A DNA stretch of 64,000 bases from Bigelowiella natans CCMP2755. Its lineage: Eukaryota > Cercozoa > Chlorarachniophyceae. The position numbers were made by a program, and so were the translations under genes. Shown piece after piece: positions 47,073 to 58,997 of this stretch. The notes under the pieces were generated by a model. It did not search any database, was not told where the DNA came from, and saw only the letters and a program-made list of their open reading frames with translations. Positions within the stretch are counted from its first letter, which is position 1. Each line of letters starts with the position of its first letter. The DNA lies in the NCBI GenBank assembly GCA_000320545.1, contig ADNK01001197.1:62001-126000 (forward strand), given 5' to 3'.

Positions 47073-48055
47073 TATGCATAGACACAGAATTTGATGCATG
47101 TGCAAAGTGTACGTATATGCTAATAGGCTAGCATGTACATTACATATCATATGCGAAACAATCATAACGTATACATTGAAATATTTGAAAGGGTGAAGCC
47201 ACCGTACGTGGTTTGCCGGACTCCCTAGCTCTGATCGATGAGATGAACAATATCTCACTATATCACACCATGCACAACATCTCGCCACATGGACTGTATA
47301 TAGACATGTCTAGATGTGTAGGCCCTGCCCTGTGCCAAAGTTTGCATTGTATTGTTGCATGCATATATAAATAAATGATCATCGCAAGATCCATGCAAGA
47401 CTAGCATAGTTATAGTAGAGATTTTCACATTGCCACATAGCATGTCTAGCGATGTGGCATGCTGCACTTGTTGCTTCACGCATGGCTGCCTTGCATGATC
47501 CGTCTAGACGTGCGGCGTGAGTGTTGTCGCCTGCTTTGGCTATTGCTGTGCTGCACAGCTAGCTACGACGCGTAATAAGCGACCGCATCTGACGACGACG
47601 CACAAACAAGCTGACAATGAGTACTGTGGAGTAATAGAGTATACTAGTCAGAAGTATAGTAGCAGATGCTGTTGCTATCTGCACGCGTGTATAGTATACA
47701 TACTTATCTAGATACTAGATACTTGTTAGATACACGTGCCGTCCTTGCCTCGATACGTATGTGCGTCGTCGGCAGCGTGACACTATTCATTGGCACAGGA
47801 TGTACTACTGACTAGTCAAGTGCAGTATACATGCCAGCATGCATTGCGTACGCCCATTGGCACTTTCGAAGATTCACAGTCTACGCTGTACAGCATACGC
47901 GGCAGGTGATGCACATGAAATAAAAGAAATGACAAGGAATTGTCCTATTAGGCCGACGTTGTGCGGGCCGTGCTTGCCATGAGATGGAATGGTAATGACA
48001 AGTACCGCAGTAACACTCATGGATAGCATGTCAGATTACGAGACCACTTTCCATA
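47073..48055. other. Tail-to-tail intergenic island 7
   Basis: This spacer lies between the Usp stop (+) and the CD2BP2 stop (-). It contains two forms of the ATGTCTAG motif: 47304-47319 and a better hairpin at 47432-47458 (GCCACAT stem, ATGTGGC stem). No coding exon is supported. Confidence 0.6.
47432..47458. repeat. Short hairpin with ATGTCTAG loop
   Basis: Stems GCCACAT (47432-47438) and ATGTGGC (47452-47458) are perfect inverted repeats around a loop containing CATGTCTAG. Confidence 0.75.
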
Positions 48056-49978
48056 TCATTCGAATTCGAAACTCTTTTCACAGACCATCCATGTCGATGT
48101 CCCAATCTGAAGAAACCAATGATCAAAACTCTCAATGCTTGAGTTTGTATCTTGATTACCTTATGAACTTTCGCATTTGTGAAATATCCAGCTTTATTCC
48201 ATTTCTGCATCTGAGTAGCAGTGAATCCCGTGTATACCTATGAAAACAAAACTTCATTTTACATCCATTGTCAAAACAGCTCCTTGTTACCTTCTCCTCT
48301 CCATTGAATCTATACCTGGTATGGAGAAAACGTGAATTCCAAATTTCAGATCAATAAAATTAGAATTGACTTACTCCCATTCCTTTGCATCTGTCTTTTT
48401 TGCGGCTTTCGCTTTTGCTCTCTTGACAAATGCCGTCAGATTTTCATATCTATCCTGATGTAATCACCGGGTCTTTGAATAAACATTCGAATAAGCATTC
48501 ACACAATATTCTACACCTGGTAGACGTTGTGATGTCCCATGCTCATCAGCTCATTGGCCGCACTTGTTAGCTCTTCCAAAGCTGCACGTCGCTTCGATTC
48601 TTCCTGAAAATCGCAGGATGGTTACTTATGGATAGAGAAAACATGAAGTTGCTTGAGTAAGTTGTATACTACCTCAGAAGCCGTAACTTTTTTGGCACCC
48701 CCACTGGCATCCATGTCAGCCTACGGTGACCCATATTTGCGGAGAATTAAGACGAACATAATATACATAGATACTATATATGATATTAGTCACATACCTT
48801 TTGTTTCTCAGATTTTGTCATATCGGATTCACTAGATTTCTCTACTTTCATTTCTCCGGTATCAAGCGGGGTTGGATCTGAACTTCGACGTCGATCGCTC
48901 GCACCATCCGCACTCAATATTGTGATTTTCCTTTTTTTGTTTTTCATCCATGGTTTCACCTTTTTTCCTGGTTTATTTCCTGGTTTTCGCTTACCTGGAG
49001 AAAGGGTAGTTAGCAGACATGCCTGCCTTGCTATACACGAGTCTAATTCCAACCTAAGCGTTTTATAGCTGCGATTACAGACTCCTGAGGCTCGACATAC
49101 TTCAGCAGAACTTCACGAAGGGATAACTCGTCCTTTGTTTCCTCCTAAAAGTAGAAGTATAACATATTATTGGGGAATGATAATTGGAAAAGAACGACCA
49201 CCTTTTTTTCGACATCTTCCACCTTCGGTGCTTGATAATTTTTGTTCTCTTTTTGTTCCTACAAAGGGCAAGGGCATGCGAGTTCATACCGTTTGATCAC
49301 TATGGATTTGTGATCACATAATTTTACCTTCCATTGCTGGTACCATGGATCATTTTCTCCATCGCCTCGTTCAATGTATCTGCGAAATGTGGTTCGTAGT
49401 AGATGTATATATTGCGATTCTAGAATCAGCCAATGGATTCAATACCTTCCGTCCCCATTGAAGAACCCATCCATCCTGAAAGGCTCGATTGTTACACCAT
49501 CCTCTTTCTTAGCTTCACTTTCGGTATCATAATGGCCCTACGATTATGAAATCAGAGAATACATTGGAAAGAAATAGGAATTGGTGGGTGGACCTCGAGA
49601 TCCTGTTCATCATCCTCGGCAGCATCCAAATTTATCCCTTTTTAATCATTACTTAGTATCCACTCAGATCGAAGCATAATTTAAGGCATCATGTGCGAGT
49701 GCCACCTTGATTCTTCAGACGCGCGCTGATTTCTTCTCGCTGTCGCTTCTTTCTGCGTTCCTTTCGCTTTAAAACTTCTTCATTATCTAAAATCCCTGTT
49801 TCTCCTTTCACATCAGCTTGTCATACCACAAACAAATTTCATAATGTTATTGAAAAGTATATTATAATGTATTTCTGATCAGGATGTTAACGCAATTACT
49901 TCCGTCGGAAATCTTACCGTCATTTGAATTTGGGAAGCGTGGCTGGGGTTCCTTAAATTGAACTTCTTTCTTGCTCAT
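48056..49978 (-). CDS. CD2BP2: CD2BP2/LIN1 homologue, U5 snRNP GYF-domain protein
   Basis: About eleven short exons separated by 50-100 bp introns read leftwards from ATG at 49978 (MSKKEVQFKE) to the stop at 48056. The order of segments matches human CD2BP2: a basic N terminus, the GHYDTESEAKKEDG then EPFRMDGFF acidic and GFF region (human GHFDADGNYF), DPWYQQW (human DSWLDNIDW), SLREVLLKYVEPQESVIAAIKRLG, and GHHNVYQDRYENL (human GNLGVYQETRERL). It ends in a C-terminal GYF domain (WEYRFNG, TGFTATQMQKWNKAGYF). GYF domains bind proline-rich peptides; in LIN1/CD2BP2 this one contacts the U5 snRNP 15K protein. The canonical GPF of the GYF domain reads TGF. The protein should act in tri-snRNP assembly. 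Confidence 0.85.
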
Positions 49979-50785
49979 GGCTGTGTCACTATGATGGCGA
50001 GGAGGATTGAAGGTGGGGCTTGGGATTAAGGTTGCTTTTTTCTTCAAGTTCTGTTGCAATGATCAAAGGTCAACGTGGAATGAAAATTGCGAGGAAGACT
50101 TGGCAGTCCATTTTCCATCAAGAGACAGAATGGATGTTGTCGCAGTTCAAAAATTCAAATATCTTCACGGACACCATTCTTTCCTTCTTCGAAAGTTCCG
50201 CGGTGCGCTTCAAGTCCGCTCACCACCGCACACACATTTGTCTCATTATTGTTATCCTGGTGGCATCATTCTCCAACAGGCAAACGCACGAGATACTGCA
50301 GAGTGCATAGATCTACGAGCAGCTACGAGTATCTCGTGAACCTATTCGTAGGCCTTGCCAGGAAGATCAGAGTGTTCGACGAATTTGATCATATTTCCGA
50401 AACGAGAGTTCATCAGAGTTTTGAAATTCGTACCCGGCGATTTCTGCGGAGTTGGAATATTCAGCAGCCGGAATCCCGTTGTAACCTTACTTATTAATTC
50501 CAAATCTCCTGCAAATGCATCGTGAAAAGAAGAGAGAAAATGTCAGATACAAATATACTTCAGGTAAGGCAATTTAATATCAAAATAAAGGGGATAATGA
50601 ATGTCATCATTTATAAACAATGGAAAATATTGCGAATGCCAAATTCAGAATTACCAAACAAGAATTAGAAAATCTTACATTTTTAACCCCATTTAATGTT
50701 TATGCAACCCAAGAAATTTATTGCTCTTGGTTGTAAATCCTATTTTAGAAAAGACGACACAAAAAAATCATAGTCGTAATAATAT
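49979..50785. other. Head-to-head spacer with possible unassigned exons
   Basis: This spacer lies between the starts of CD2BP2 (-) and PRORP (+). A minus-strand stretch of about 55 codons (roughly 50510-50342, starting DLELISKVTTGFRLLN, ending DLPGKAYE before a stop) looks coding but has no family match I know, and I could not phase it to an upstream exon. On the plus strand, ATG at 50544 followed by eight codons and CAG|GTAAGG could be an alternative first exon of PRORP. Confidence 0.3.
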
Positions 50786-52954
50786 ATGACAGGACATTGT
50801 AAGCGAGCCATCACCAGAGCGTCCCAGCTCACATCTGAACATAGCTCAAGTGCAGGGCTCAGAAGGCCATCACATGAACGAACCTTACGAGTGACGAAAA
50901 CTCGGTGGCCCGTTCCTCCCTTTCCCACACATGATGATCGCAGAGATAGGGGATCTGGAGAAAACTGCATTTGTCGAATAAAACTACGGAGTGCTGCTTT
51001 ATTTGCTCCGTGTAGAAGGGTGCTTCAGATGCCTTTCCAAAGAAGGACGAAGGGCAACACAAGCAAGTGTGTGCCTGTAGACGCCAAGATGGAGAGAAGA
51101 ATGAAATACTTCACTGTGCTTGATAAGCACACGAGAGAAGGAAATCTTCAAGATGCAGTCGAATCCCTTAGATGTCTGAAGAAGGAATATGAGCTGGATG
51201 AGAATGAAGAGTATAAGAAGTCATCACAGCATCCTAAACTTCCGATAGGTCGTTACCTGCAGGTTCTCAGCCTTTGCAAGTCACCAAAATGCATCAAACA
51301 GCTCGAATCTTTGTGCAAAGAGATCAGGGAGACATACGGGGAAGATCAGTTTTTTGTTGCGACCTCGGACCTTTTAGTAAAAATATATGCAGAATACAAC
51401 CTTCAGAAAGCAATACAACTTCTTGAAGAGATGCAAAAACGTGGACATACTTTGAAGAGGCGAAGTTTTGGACCGATTATTGTCGCTTGCTGTCGTGCAA
51501 AAGATAGCACGAAGGCATTTAAGTTGTATTTCGAAGCAAAAGCAAAGGATATTGAGTTCACTGAAGTGGAATTCTCCGAACTTGTGCATCTATGTACCCA
51601 TTTAAATCTAGGTACAAATATGTCAATTCTTCTGAAAGATATCTCCTCAACATTGAGCGTCCTTCCTCGATCTCTATTGAACGATATCAAAGAATGGTTT
51701 CGTCAAAACAGCTATGAAATATTGGAAAATCTGAGCCCTGATTTGGAAGGCAAAATGATTGGCGCTACTGCTCGAGCGGCTCTCGATCCTTACCGTCTGT
51801 CCAATGATGTCACCGATTATTACTTACAGCAAATTCTTACTGCGCAAACAGAGAGGAAGAAAAGTAGGCGAAAAGAAAAGATTGTTCATAAGAAGATCCA
51901 GAAGTTCTTGTTAAGACTCGCACGTGATGGTGGGGCTGAGGTGTGGATTGATGGAGCTAACGTTGGACATTTCGAGATGGGAGGGGCATTCAGCTACCAG
52001 CAAGTAGATGAAGTCTACAATCATTTCTTGCGATGTGGTTACAGAACCCGTATTGTTCTCCACCACTCACGATGCCATGGACTCCCAGATTATTCGGCGG
52101 AAAATAAAATTGTAAGGCGCTGGATTAGTCACTCAGCATTGTACATAACCCCCAATGGTGTCAATGATGATGCCTACTGGTTATATGGAGCTCTTTGGAG
52201 TACGAAGACTCTTCCTGAAGTCTACATTGTAACCAATGATCTTGGGCGTGACCATCAATATCAATTTGGGCATGACAAGCGTTTTTTCCGTTTTATTCAA
52301 TCACACGTTATCCGTTTTGCTGTCAAGAATGTGGACACTAAATGCTGGAAAGAAATGTCTGAAAATGTCTCCGAAGACTCATTCGTCTCTGTGCACCAGA
52401 AAGAAGTTCGCCCGATCAGGCCAATTGCTGTGCATCACCAATCTACATCATCTGAACTTTCTCGACGGCAAAAAATAAATGATTACATATCGCCGCATAC
52501 CCGTCCTCAACCCAAGCAAACTTACAACGAGAAAGATCGTCGGGCTTACACCCCAAATAGGTATTTCGCTCAAATACGTGCTAAATGTGTACCGTCATCG
52601 GTCCCCGTACAGTTTGCATCCATTGAACCTCCACTACCTCGGGTGCAAACATACACTCCAGGAAGATACATGAGACCTGAAAAGCTGCAACCTGTTCCTC
52701 TTGGATCACAGCCGGTTCCTTACTTTAAATTGAGGCATCTCAAGGCCCCTAACGTATTTCCTCTTGAGTACCATTATCCTTTTACATATGCTATAGCTCC
52801 GCAGATGAAAGATAGCACCTGGTTCCTCCCGTTCATGGTAAATAAGAAGATGGAATGCAAAGATTTGTACAAAAATGAAACTGGTGATGCACCTCCGATT
52901 CCAACAACCGTCGCGAAAAGAGTCCTCTGGGTGGTTTGTAGGCAAATTAAGTGA
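50786..52954 (+). CDS. PRORP: Protein-only RNase P (PRORP), intronless, zinc site degraded
   Basis: One frame of 722 residues. Residues about 110-290 are helical pairs of pentatricopeptide type (LEEMQKRGHTLKRRSF, LYFEAKAKDIEF). The NYN metallonuclease domain follows: EVWIDGANVGHFE, then NGVNDDAYWLYGAL and VYIVTNDLGRDHQ, with all the catalytic aspartates of PRORP. PRORP removes the 5' leader of tRNA precursors without RNA, in organelles and/or nucleus. The C-terminal strands (DSTWFLPF, then WVVCRQIK) match the plant segment carrying the last zinc ligands. The His of that segment is Phe here, and the CxxC pair normally before the NYN domain is absent. About 120 residues rich in Pro/Arg/Tyr are inserted between the nuclease and the C-terminal strands. 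The start may instead be a downstream Met (51029). Neighbours have introns; this gene has none. Confidence 0.88.
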   Translation: MTGHCKRAITRASQLTSEHSSSAGLRRPSHERTLRVTKTRWPVPPFPTHDDRRDRGSGENCICRIKLRSAALFAPCRRVLQMPFQRRTKGNTSKCVPVDAKMERRMKYFTVLDKHTREGNLQDAVESLRCLKKEYELDENEEYKKSSQHPKLPIGRYLQVLSLCKSPKCIKQLESLCKEIRETYGEDQFFVATSDLLVKIYAEYNLQKAIQLLEEMQKRGHTLKRRSFGPIIVACCRAKDSTKAFKLYFEAKAKDIEFTEVEFSELVHLCTHLNLGTNMSILLKDISSTLSVLPRSLLNDIKEWFRQNSYEILENLSPDLEGKMIGATARAALDPYRLSNDVTDYYLQQILTAQTERKKSRRKEKIVHKKIQKFLLRLARDGGAEVWIDGANVGHFEMGGAFSYQQVDEVYNHFLRCGYRTRIVLHHSRCHGLPDYSAENKIVRRWISHSALYITPNGVNDDAYWLYGALWSTKTLPEVYIVTNDLGRDHQYQFGHDKRFFRFIQSHVIRFAVKNVDTKCWKEMSENVSEDSFVSVHQKEVRPIRPIAVHHQSTSSELSRRQKINDYISPHTRPQPKQTYNEKDRRAYTPNRYFAQIRAKCVPSSVPVQFASIEPPLPRVQTYTPGRYMRPEKLQPVPLGSQPVPYFKLRHLKAPNVFPLEYHYPFTYAIAPQMKDSTWFLPFMVNKKMECKDLYKNETGDAPPIPTTVAKRVLWVVCRQIK

Positions 52955-53848
52955 GTATGGAAGCACGTCAGACAGAGGGCGAGCCGGTTTTAATCGCAAC
53001 GTAGGCAAAAATTTATAATTATATTTATGTAGAGCATACTTGATAGGTCTTTTGAATTTTGATTAGCAATGTAGCTATCAGATGACTACATGATTAACCA
53101 TGATATTGTTGAAATTCATAGAAATAACAAGAATTAAAAAAAATGAAAATATTTCCACCACGTACGTAGCCGTATTTTAAGTTGACATCGCGTGCTGACG
53201 GCAATGCAGAGCAGGTAGCACATGTCGGATGGATATACTGCCATGCATCGTCATGCCGTGCTAGCGTGTGCCAATGATGCATGACAGCTCTCGGGCTGTA
53301 TGCATACTTGTTTCGAAGCGAGCTATAGCTGCTCATCAAACAATTATTGCCACATAGCCATGTCTAGATGTGCGTACACAACGCAAGCAACGCATAATCG
53401 ACTGCTTGTTGGTATGTTGGCGGTGCGAGATGTTTTGTATATTTGGCACATACATCGTACGCTAGTTAGTCGCAATACCGCTACTAGGCTAGGCAGGTTA
53501 TAAGGTGCGGTACAGACTACTGCTCCAGTGCTGTAGACAGCTGCGCTACAAGCTTAACTCTCATTGCAGCGTGTAGCAAGCACTGCTTCGCGCGCCATGC
53601 ATAGCACTAGAGCAGCGGGGCTACTGTGCGATACATCTGCAACTAGCAGCCTGGCGTAAATGTTGCGTTCTGGCGTTACTATTTAGAGACATAATAAAGT
53701 CTAAAAATCTGCCAACTAGGTTAACTGCATGCGTCAGTCAACGCCATGTCTGTTACATTTGCTAAAGATTCCGGGACATGACGCAGCCATTGCGAAGTGA
53801 AAATAACAGAAAAACAATAACGATGTATATCTTGTTATTCTTCAGCAG
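52955..53848. other. Tail-to-tail intergenic island 8
   Basis: This spacer lies between the PRORP stop (+) and PEX7 stop (-). It contains CACATAGCCATGTCTAGATGTG (two CACAT/ATGTG arms, 53351-53372) and dense CTAG/GCATGC words. No coding exon is seen. Confidence 0.6.
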
Positions 53849-55844
53849 TCACTTGAAATCTACAATCGCAAGCGTTTCATCCCAAGCACAAGACGCGAAA
53901 CGTGAATCATGAGAATGGCACCAAGAGACCTGATTTGAATAAAGCCAGACAATGAATAGGAGAAACCCTATTGCCATATTCTTTTTAGAGGTTGCAACCC
54001 CGTACACAAATTCAGAGTGATGCTCGAAATGGCCCAGCAAAGGATCTTCTTTTTGGAGATCCAACAATGCCACGGTCATGTCGCTGCATTAAAACGAATA
54101 TTGAAAAAATATGATCATAACATTTCATTGAAGTGAAAAAATTTAATCGTACTATGAAGCTGAAAGGAGTAGTGGACTCTTGGTAAAGGAATTCTGAAAC
54201 TCAAGGTCCCGGACTCCCAAGTCATGAACATGTACTAAATCAACAGGCACACTCCAACCGCTTTTGACTTCTGAATCAAACAATAGACGTAAAGCGATTT
54301 GTATGATATAAGAAAAGGCTAACCTTCACCATTCTTGTATGTTTGAAGCTTGCGGATATCAAATACACGTATAGCGCCGTCGACGCACCCTGAAAAATTC
54401 GCACTACGATAGGCATTCGGGAAGCCCAGAAGTAGTGAGTTTCGTACCTGTGGCGATTTCAAAATTTTGGACTGGATTGGAAGCGACTGATAGTACTTCT
54501 CCGCCAAGCACCTTCATCCAAACGAAAACAAAAATTTAAATCGGCAGATAAATGGTGGTTTTGCGAGTAAACCTTAATAGTCTGCTGAGGCGTTGTCGCC
54601 AACGATGACTTCTCGCCTGCCCCCGCATCAAATCTAGAACTAGCACGGAGTCGCAAGTCCCATAACAGTACAGAACCATCTCCTAATATGCGTATGTTGA
54701 CGTAAATATGGACTCTAGCCTGCAGGGGGAAATGAACCTGAAGCAGTGAGCAATTGGGGTATTGCATTGTTTGATGTTTGACGATTCGTGTTCCATAGTA
54801 CTCGGTTCACAACCCCCGTAGACGCATGAAGCTGGACTATTGGGTCCTGTCTGTATAGCAGTATTATCTAGCTTTAAAAAACGCTCTCGATCTTTGCACA
54901 TCTGAGGGCACCAGTACCGCTGAATGTTGTGAACAAAGCATTGTCCGTCCCATGACCCGCTGGCAAGAAGATTGTCCCAGCAAGCCTAAAAAAGGAGTAG
55001 AACTTTCAGGAAATAGAGATATATTTGGAAAGCTATGGCTCACCACTGTAGAGATCTCCTTTTTGTGTCTTGAATATACTTTGAGTACATCCCTAAACAA
55101 ATAAGATTAGTTGGCTCTCATCGTTAAACTATAAAATAAAGTAGAGAACATCGTCTTGCCAGGCTTCTTGGGGTAAAATCGACCAAGCTGTACTGATCCA
55201 TCTCCGCATCCAATTGCGAAGCTTGCGTGCAATCCATAACTTTCTGTGTATGCAGGTTGTCATGCTAGGCAAAGAGTGTACGTAAGTAAAAGCACCTGAT
55301 ACGGAGGATTGAGATATACGCAACCAGTCAAAGTCAAAGATGCTGTTGATAAGAAGGGACATCGTATTAAAATAAGATATATTGGTCAGCTGGTTCGATT
55401 TATGTGTTTATATGTTTCATACCAGTCTTTCGTACAAAAATGGGAAACTGTTTTAAGCCCCGGTTGTTCTTTTTTGCATCGACGGATCCCATGAGACAGT
55501 AGGTCCTCTGACCTACTGTTCCCTGAATCTTGTGTCTTCTCCTGATTAATCTCTGGGTGTAGCGATTCGGTATATTCTCCGAATCCTTCTCGAACGGTAG
55601 TCTCATAAAAGAGTGCCTTACCGTCTCCAACAAGGCCGAAATGCTGGGATGCTACGCAACCAAGGATGTTGTCGAAGTCCGGATGGTATTTGATCTATCA
55701 TTATTCCAGTTAACGGTTCTCATTTTAATTGTGTGCAAGGATAAATGTCAGACTTGCCTTAAATCCCATGTAGTCCTTCGGAAGTGCAAACGGAACGATG
55801 CTCGTATCGTCGAGTCCATTCCCTTTACCCCGCTGTACGGCCAT
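53849..55844 (-). CDS. PEX7: PEX7, peroxisomal targeting signal 2 receptor (WD40)
   Basis: Exon 1 (55844-55758) and exon 2 (55694-55622) join in phase 0 across a GC-AG intron; further exons run to the stop at 53849. The seven-blade WD40 protein follows the PEX7 pattern: YHPDFDNILGCVASQHFGLVG near the N terminus, FAIGCGDGSVQLGRF, VYSRHKKEISTVV with ASGSWDGQ, DGSVLLWDLRL, GCVDGAIRVFDIRKL, HDLGVRDLEFQN and the signature C terminus EHHSEFVYGV, SCAWDETLAIVD. PEX7 carries PTS2 proteins such as thiolase into peroxisomes, so this organism uses the PTS2 route. The order of the first two blades around 55300-55500 is placed by motif rather than by full phasing. Confidence 0.85.
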
Positions 55845-56625
55845 GCTTGAGGCGAAAGATATCTTTCAACTAGCGATTCTAGGGAAAATTTTGAGAAGAG
55901 CTCGGATGGTCAAGGTGGCATTAAGGTAATCGTTCATTGTACAATGATCCATTTTCGAACTTGACCCACCATGCTATGTACTTCATCACTCCTCCATACT
56001 TCCATGTGATTAATGAATAATGAATACTCCAATTTCTCCCCACATTCCTAATACTTCATTCGCATTTCACTCTTCCTTCAATCGCATCTACTTGCTGGCA
56101 ATAGCAGAGCTGCGTCAACCAAATGACTGATAAAAAAGAAGAAATTCTACTGCTTTTTCTTCTTCCTTCCAAGGATTTTTGTCCACACTTTTCCGGTGAT
56201 GTTTGTCGTTGTTGGAAATTGCTGGCGTATAGTAGAAGAAATGGTCCGTCTACGTCGTCGTACGCACCGCACTCTAGAAATTACAAAGATGACTCTTGCT
56301 CTTACGCGATATCTTAGGAGACAGAGTCGAAAATCTTGGTTATTTACTATTACGACATGCGATAAACATGTCGCACAGGATTAAATGTAGATAATACTCA
56401 CATGAATTTATCGGGATAACAACTGAACCAGGTGCAAGTTGCCGGCATTGATAAGCGGCGTAAAAATTGCAGGTAAATTTGTCCTTAAAACGAGTGTTTT
56501 CGTTGTCTTAGGGAATAAAAAGGGGATTTTGCTTCATCTGTTCTAAAAATTTGTGGCTAGAAAGACAGTGTCCAGCTGCCATCCCCCCCTTTTTTCGGGT
56601 TACTTGTTTCTTTCACTGAATCGTA
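55845..56625. promoter_or_regulatory. Head-to-head spacer between PEX7 and desaturase genes
   Basis: About 780 bp, AT-rich, no supported exon and no palindromic islands. A (T)n/(C)n run just precedes the desaturase start. Confidence 0.4.
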
Positions 56626-57207
56626 ATGTGCAACTCCAAGGCCGCAAAGGCAGCACCTACTGTAGCTGAGAAACCTGTAATTCTTAATTTACCTTAATTA
56701 AATTGAATTAAATTGCTACGTGAAATTATCCTCATCTCTGGCGGTCGTCTAACCATTCTAGGAGCTGCCATCTTTGGGCGATCTCAGGGCCGCAATTCCC
56801 AAGCATTGTTTCGAAAGGTGGCACATATTGCAAATATTCTAACGCCTTACTGATTTTTATGGAAAAACCTCCACCATTTGGCGCACAGAGCGATGAATCG
56901 CAAACATGGCTTTCGAGGAGAATGAACTTACATTTTTCTCAGGAATCCATTAACGGGATTCTACTATATCGCACGTGATGGAGTCGTCATCACTCTTCTT
57001 GGTCTGCTCGCCTGGCAGCTTCCTTACGAGAACATGCCATTATGGGCTTATGCAGCATGGGTAGAAGAATATACTTGCTTCATTCATTAGCTACATCTCA
57101 AATCTTTAAACGTACTTATTTCTACGAAAGGGTGCATATGCGTTCTGGCAAGGGACAGCACTGACAGGATGGTAGTTTGCCTGATGCGATTATATAGTAT
57201 ATATAAA

Positions 57208-57260
<53 letters not shown>

Positions 57261-58955
57261 ATGTAGTTTATGTATGTGTGCGTATGTGTGTCTTTGTGTG
57301 CGTGTGCGTGTGTCATGTTTCAAATAAAAATGTAAATGAGAGACAGGTAAGGATTAGTGGCCAACAAGCGAATATTCTCGTCTGTTTTCCTGTTAAATAT
57401 TATTGTGATGAAGAAGTTTGAACTAGGCATCGATTACTGAGCTAGACCTGATAAATTTCGTAGGTGGGTGATTGCTCATGAATGCGGACATGGAGCATTC
57501 AGTCCCAGCCAAACTCTAAATGATTTTGTTGGGTAATATCTCATTGGATTACTGCGGAATGATATTTCGTTTCATCTCGGATGTAAATCTGGGCATGGTG
57601 TGGATTTACAAAAAGTATACATAGCTGATTTGCCATTTAATGCTTACGCAGGTTCATCCTTCACACTATGCTGTATGTACCTTACTTCTCATGGCAGTAT
57701 TCTCATGCTAAGGTGGTGACACACGTGCGCACACAACTGATGTCGCAGCATACCATCGCTTGACAACTAACTGGTCTCCTCTTTTTGAATATCAGCATCA
57801 TTCAAAAACGAATCACTTACTGGATGGAGAAACTCATGTCCCTGCCACCAAGAAAGGGTTCAGGGCATACAAGAAAGTTCATGATGTCATCGGCGATGAT
57901 GCATTCGCTGTTCTTCAGGTTTCGAAAGAGAGACCCACAATATAATGATGAGGAGAACATACCCACCAATATATAATGGTAATAGATTGTCGTCGTGATT
58001 TCGTACGGGAATAATAGGTTGTACTTCACTTGCTTCTCGGGTGGCCTATGTACCTATTCATGAACGCTACTGGAAGCCGTCGCCTAAACAAAGAATTCGG
58101 AAACAAAAGGTATCAAAAGCTATCAAAAGTAGTAATGTATGGAGTAATGTACCTGCTGCTGCTACCCCCACATTTTACTTACACAAGATACTAGGAAGAT
58201 GCCAAATCTGGGGTTTCTTTACATTACTTTATTACTCTTTTTCATGCAATTAGAATCCCAAAGGGAGAGGTTCTTGACCATTTCCGTCCAAATTCCAAGC
58301 TATTCCCTGCTACCTGGTAAGAACCCCGAAAACCTTGTTAATTCATTATTTCTACTCGGCATTATTCATATACCACCCCCATTTACACATACCATCCTCC
58401 CCTCCCCCCCCCCCCCCCCCTCGACATTGTTACATTTATAGGCGCTTTCGTGTGTTGCTGTCCTCTGTTGGCCTGGTCGCATGGACTGCTTTCCTCTGTC
58501 ACGTTGCATCTAAGATCGGAGCATGGCGTATGAGTTTGATGTACTTCGGCCCATATTTATGGGTCAACGCCTGGCTTGTGCTTTACACGTGGCTGCAGCA
58601 CACCCAAGATGATATTCCCCATTGGGGAGAGGGAGAATGGACCTGGCTAAAAGGTGCCGCAATCGGAACAATCGACCGAGAGTACGGCATCTTCGACTGG
58701 TACTACCCGAAGACACACACGCCGACGCACTCTATTATTTTAACATTACATATGATAGCCCAGCAGCCAACAGGCCCTCAAGAATTGTTCGTCCTTTGTT
58801 TCAATTAAAGGTTTCACCACGACATCGGATCTACTCACGTTTGCCACCACATTTTCTCAAAGATTCCTCACTACCACGCCCATGAAGCAACCCGGTAATT
58901 AAGATAGAGAAAGAAAATGCTGCCTCTGTCACCCCCCCCCCCCCCCTCACCCCCT

Positions 58956-58997
<42 letters not shown>

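Noticed and set aside
57087-57323. Minus-strand His/Thr/Ile/Tyr ORF
   Set aside because: Microsatellite artefact inside a desaturase intron.
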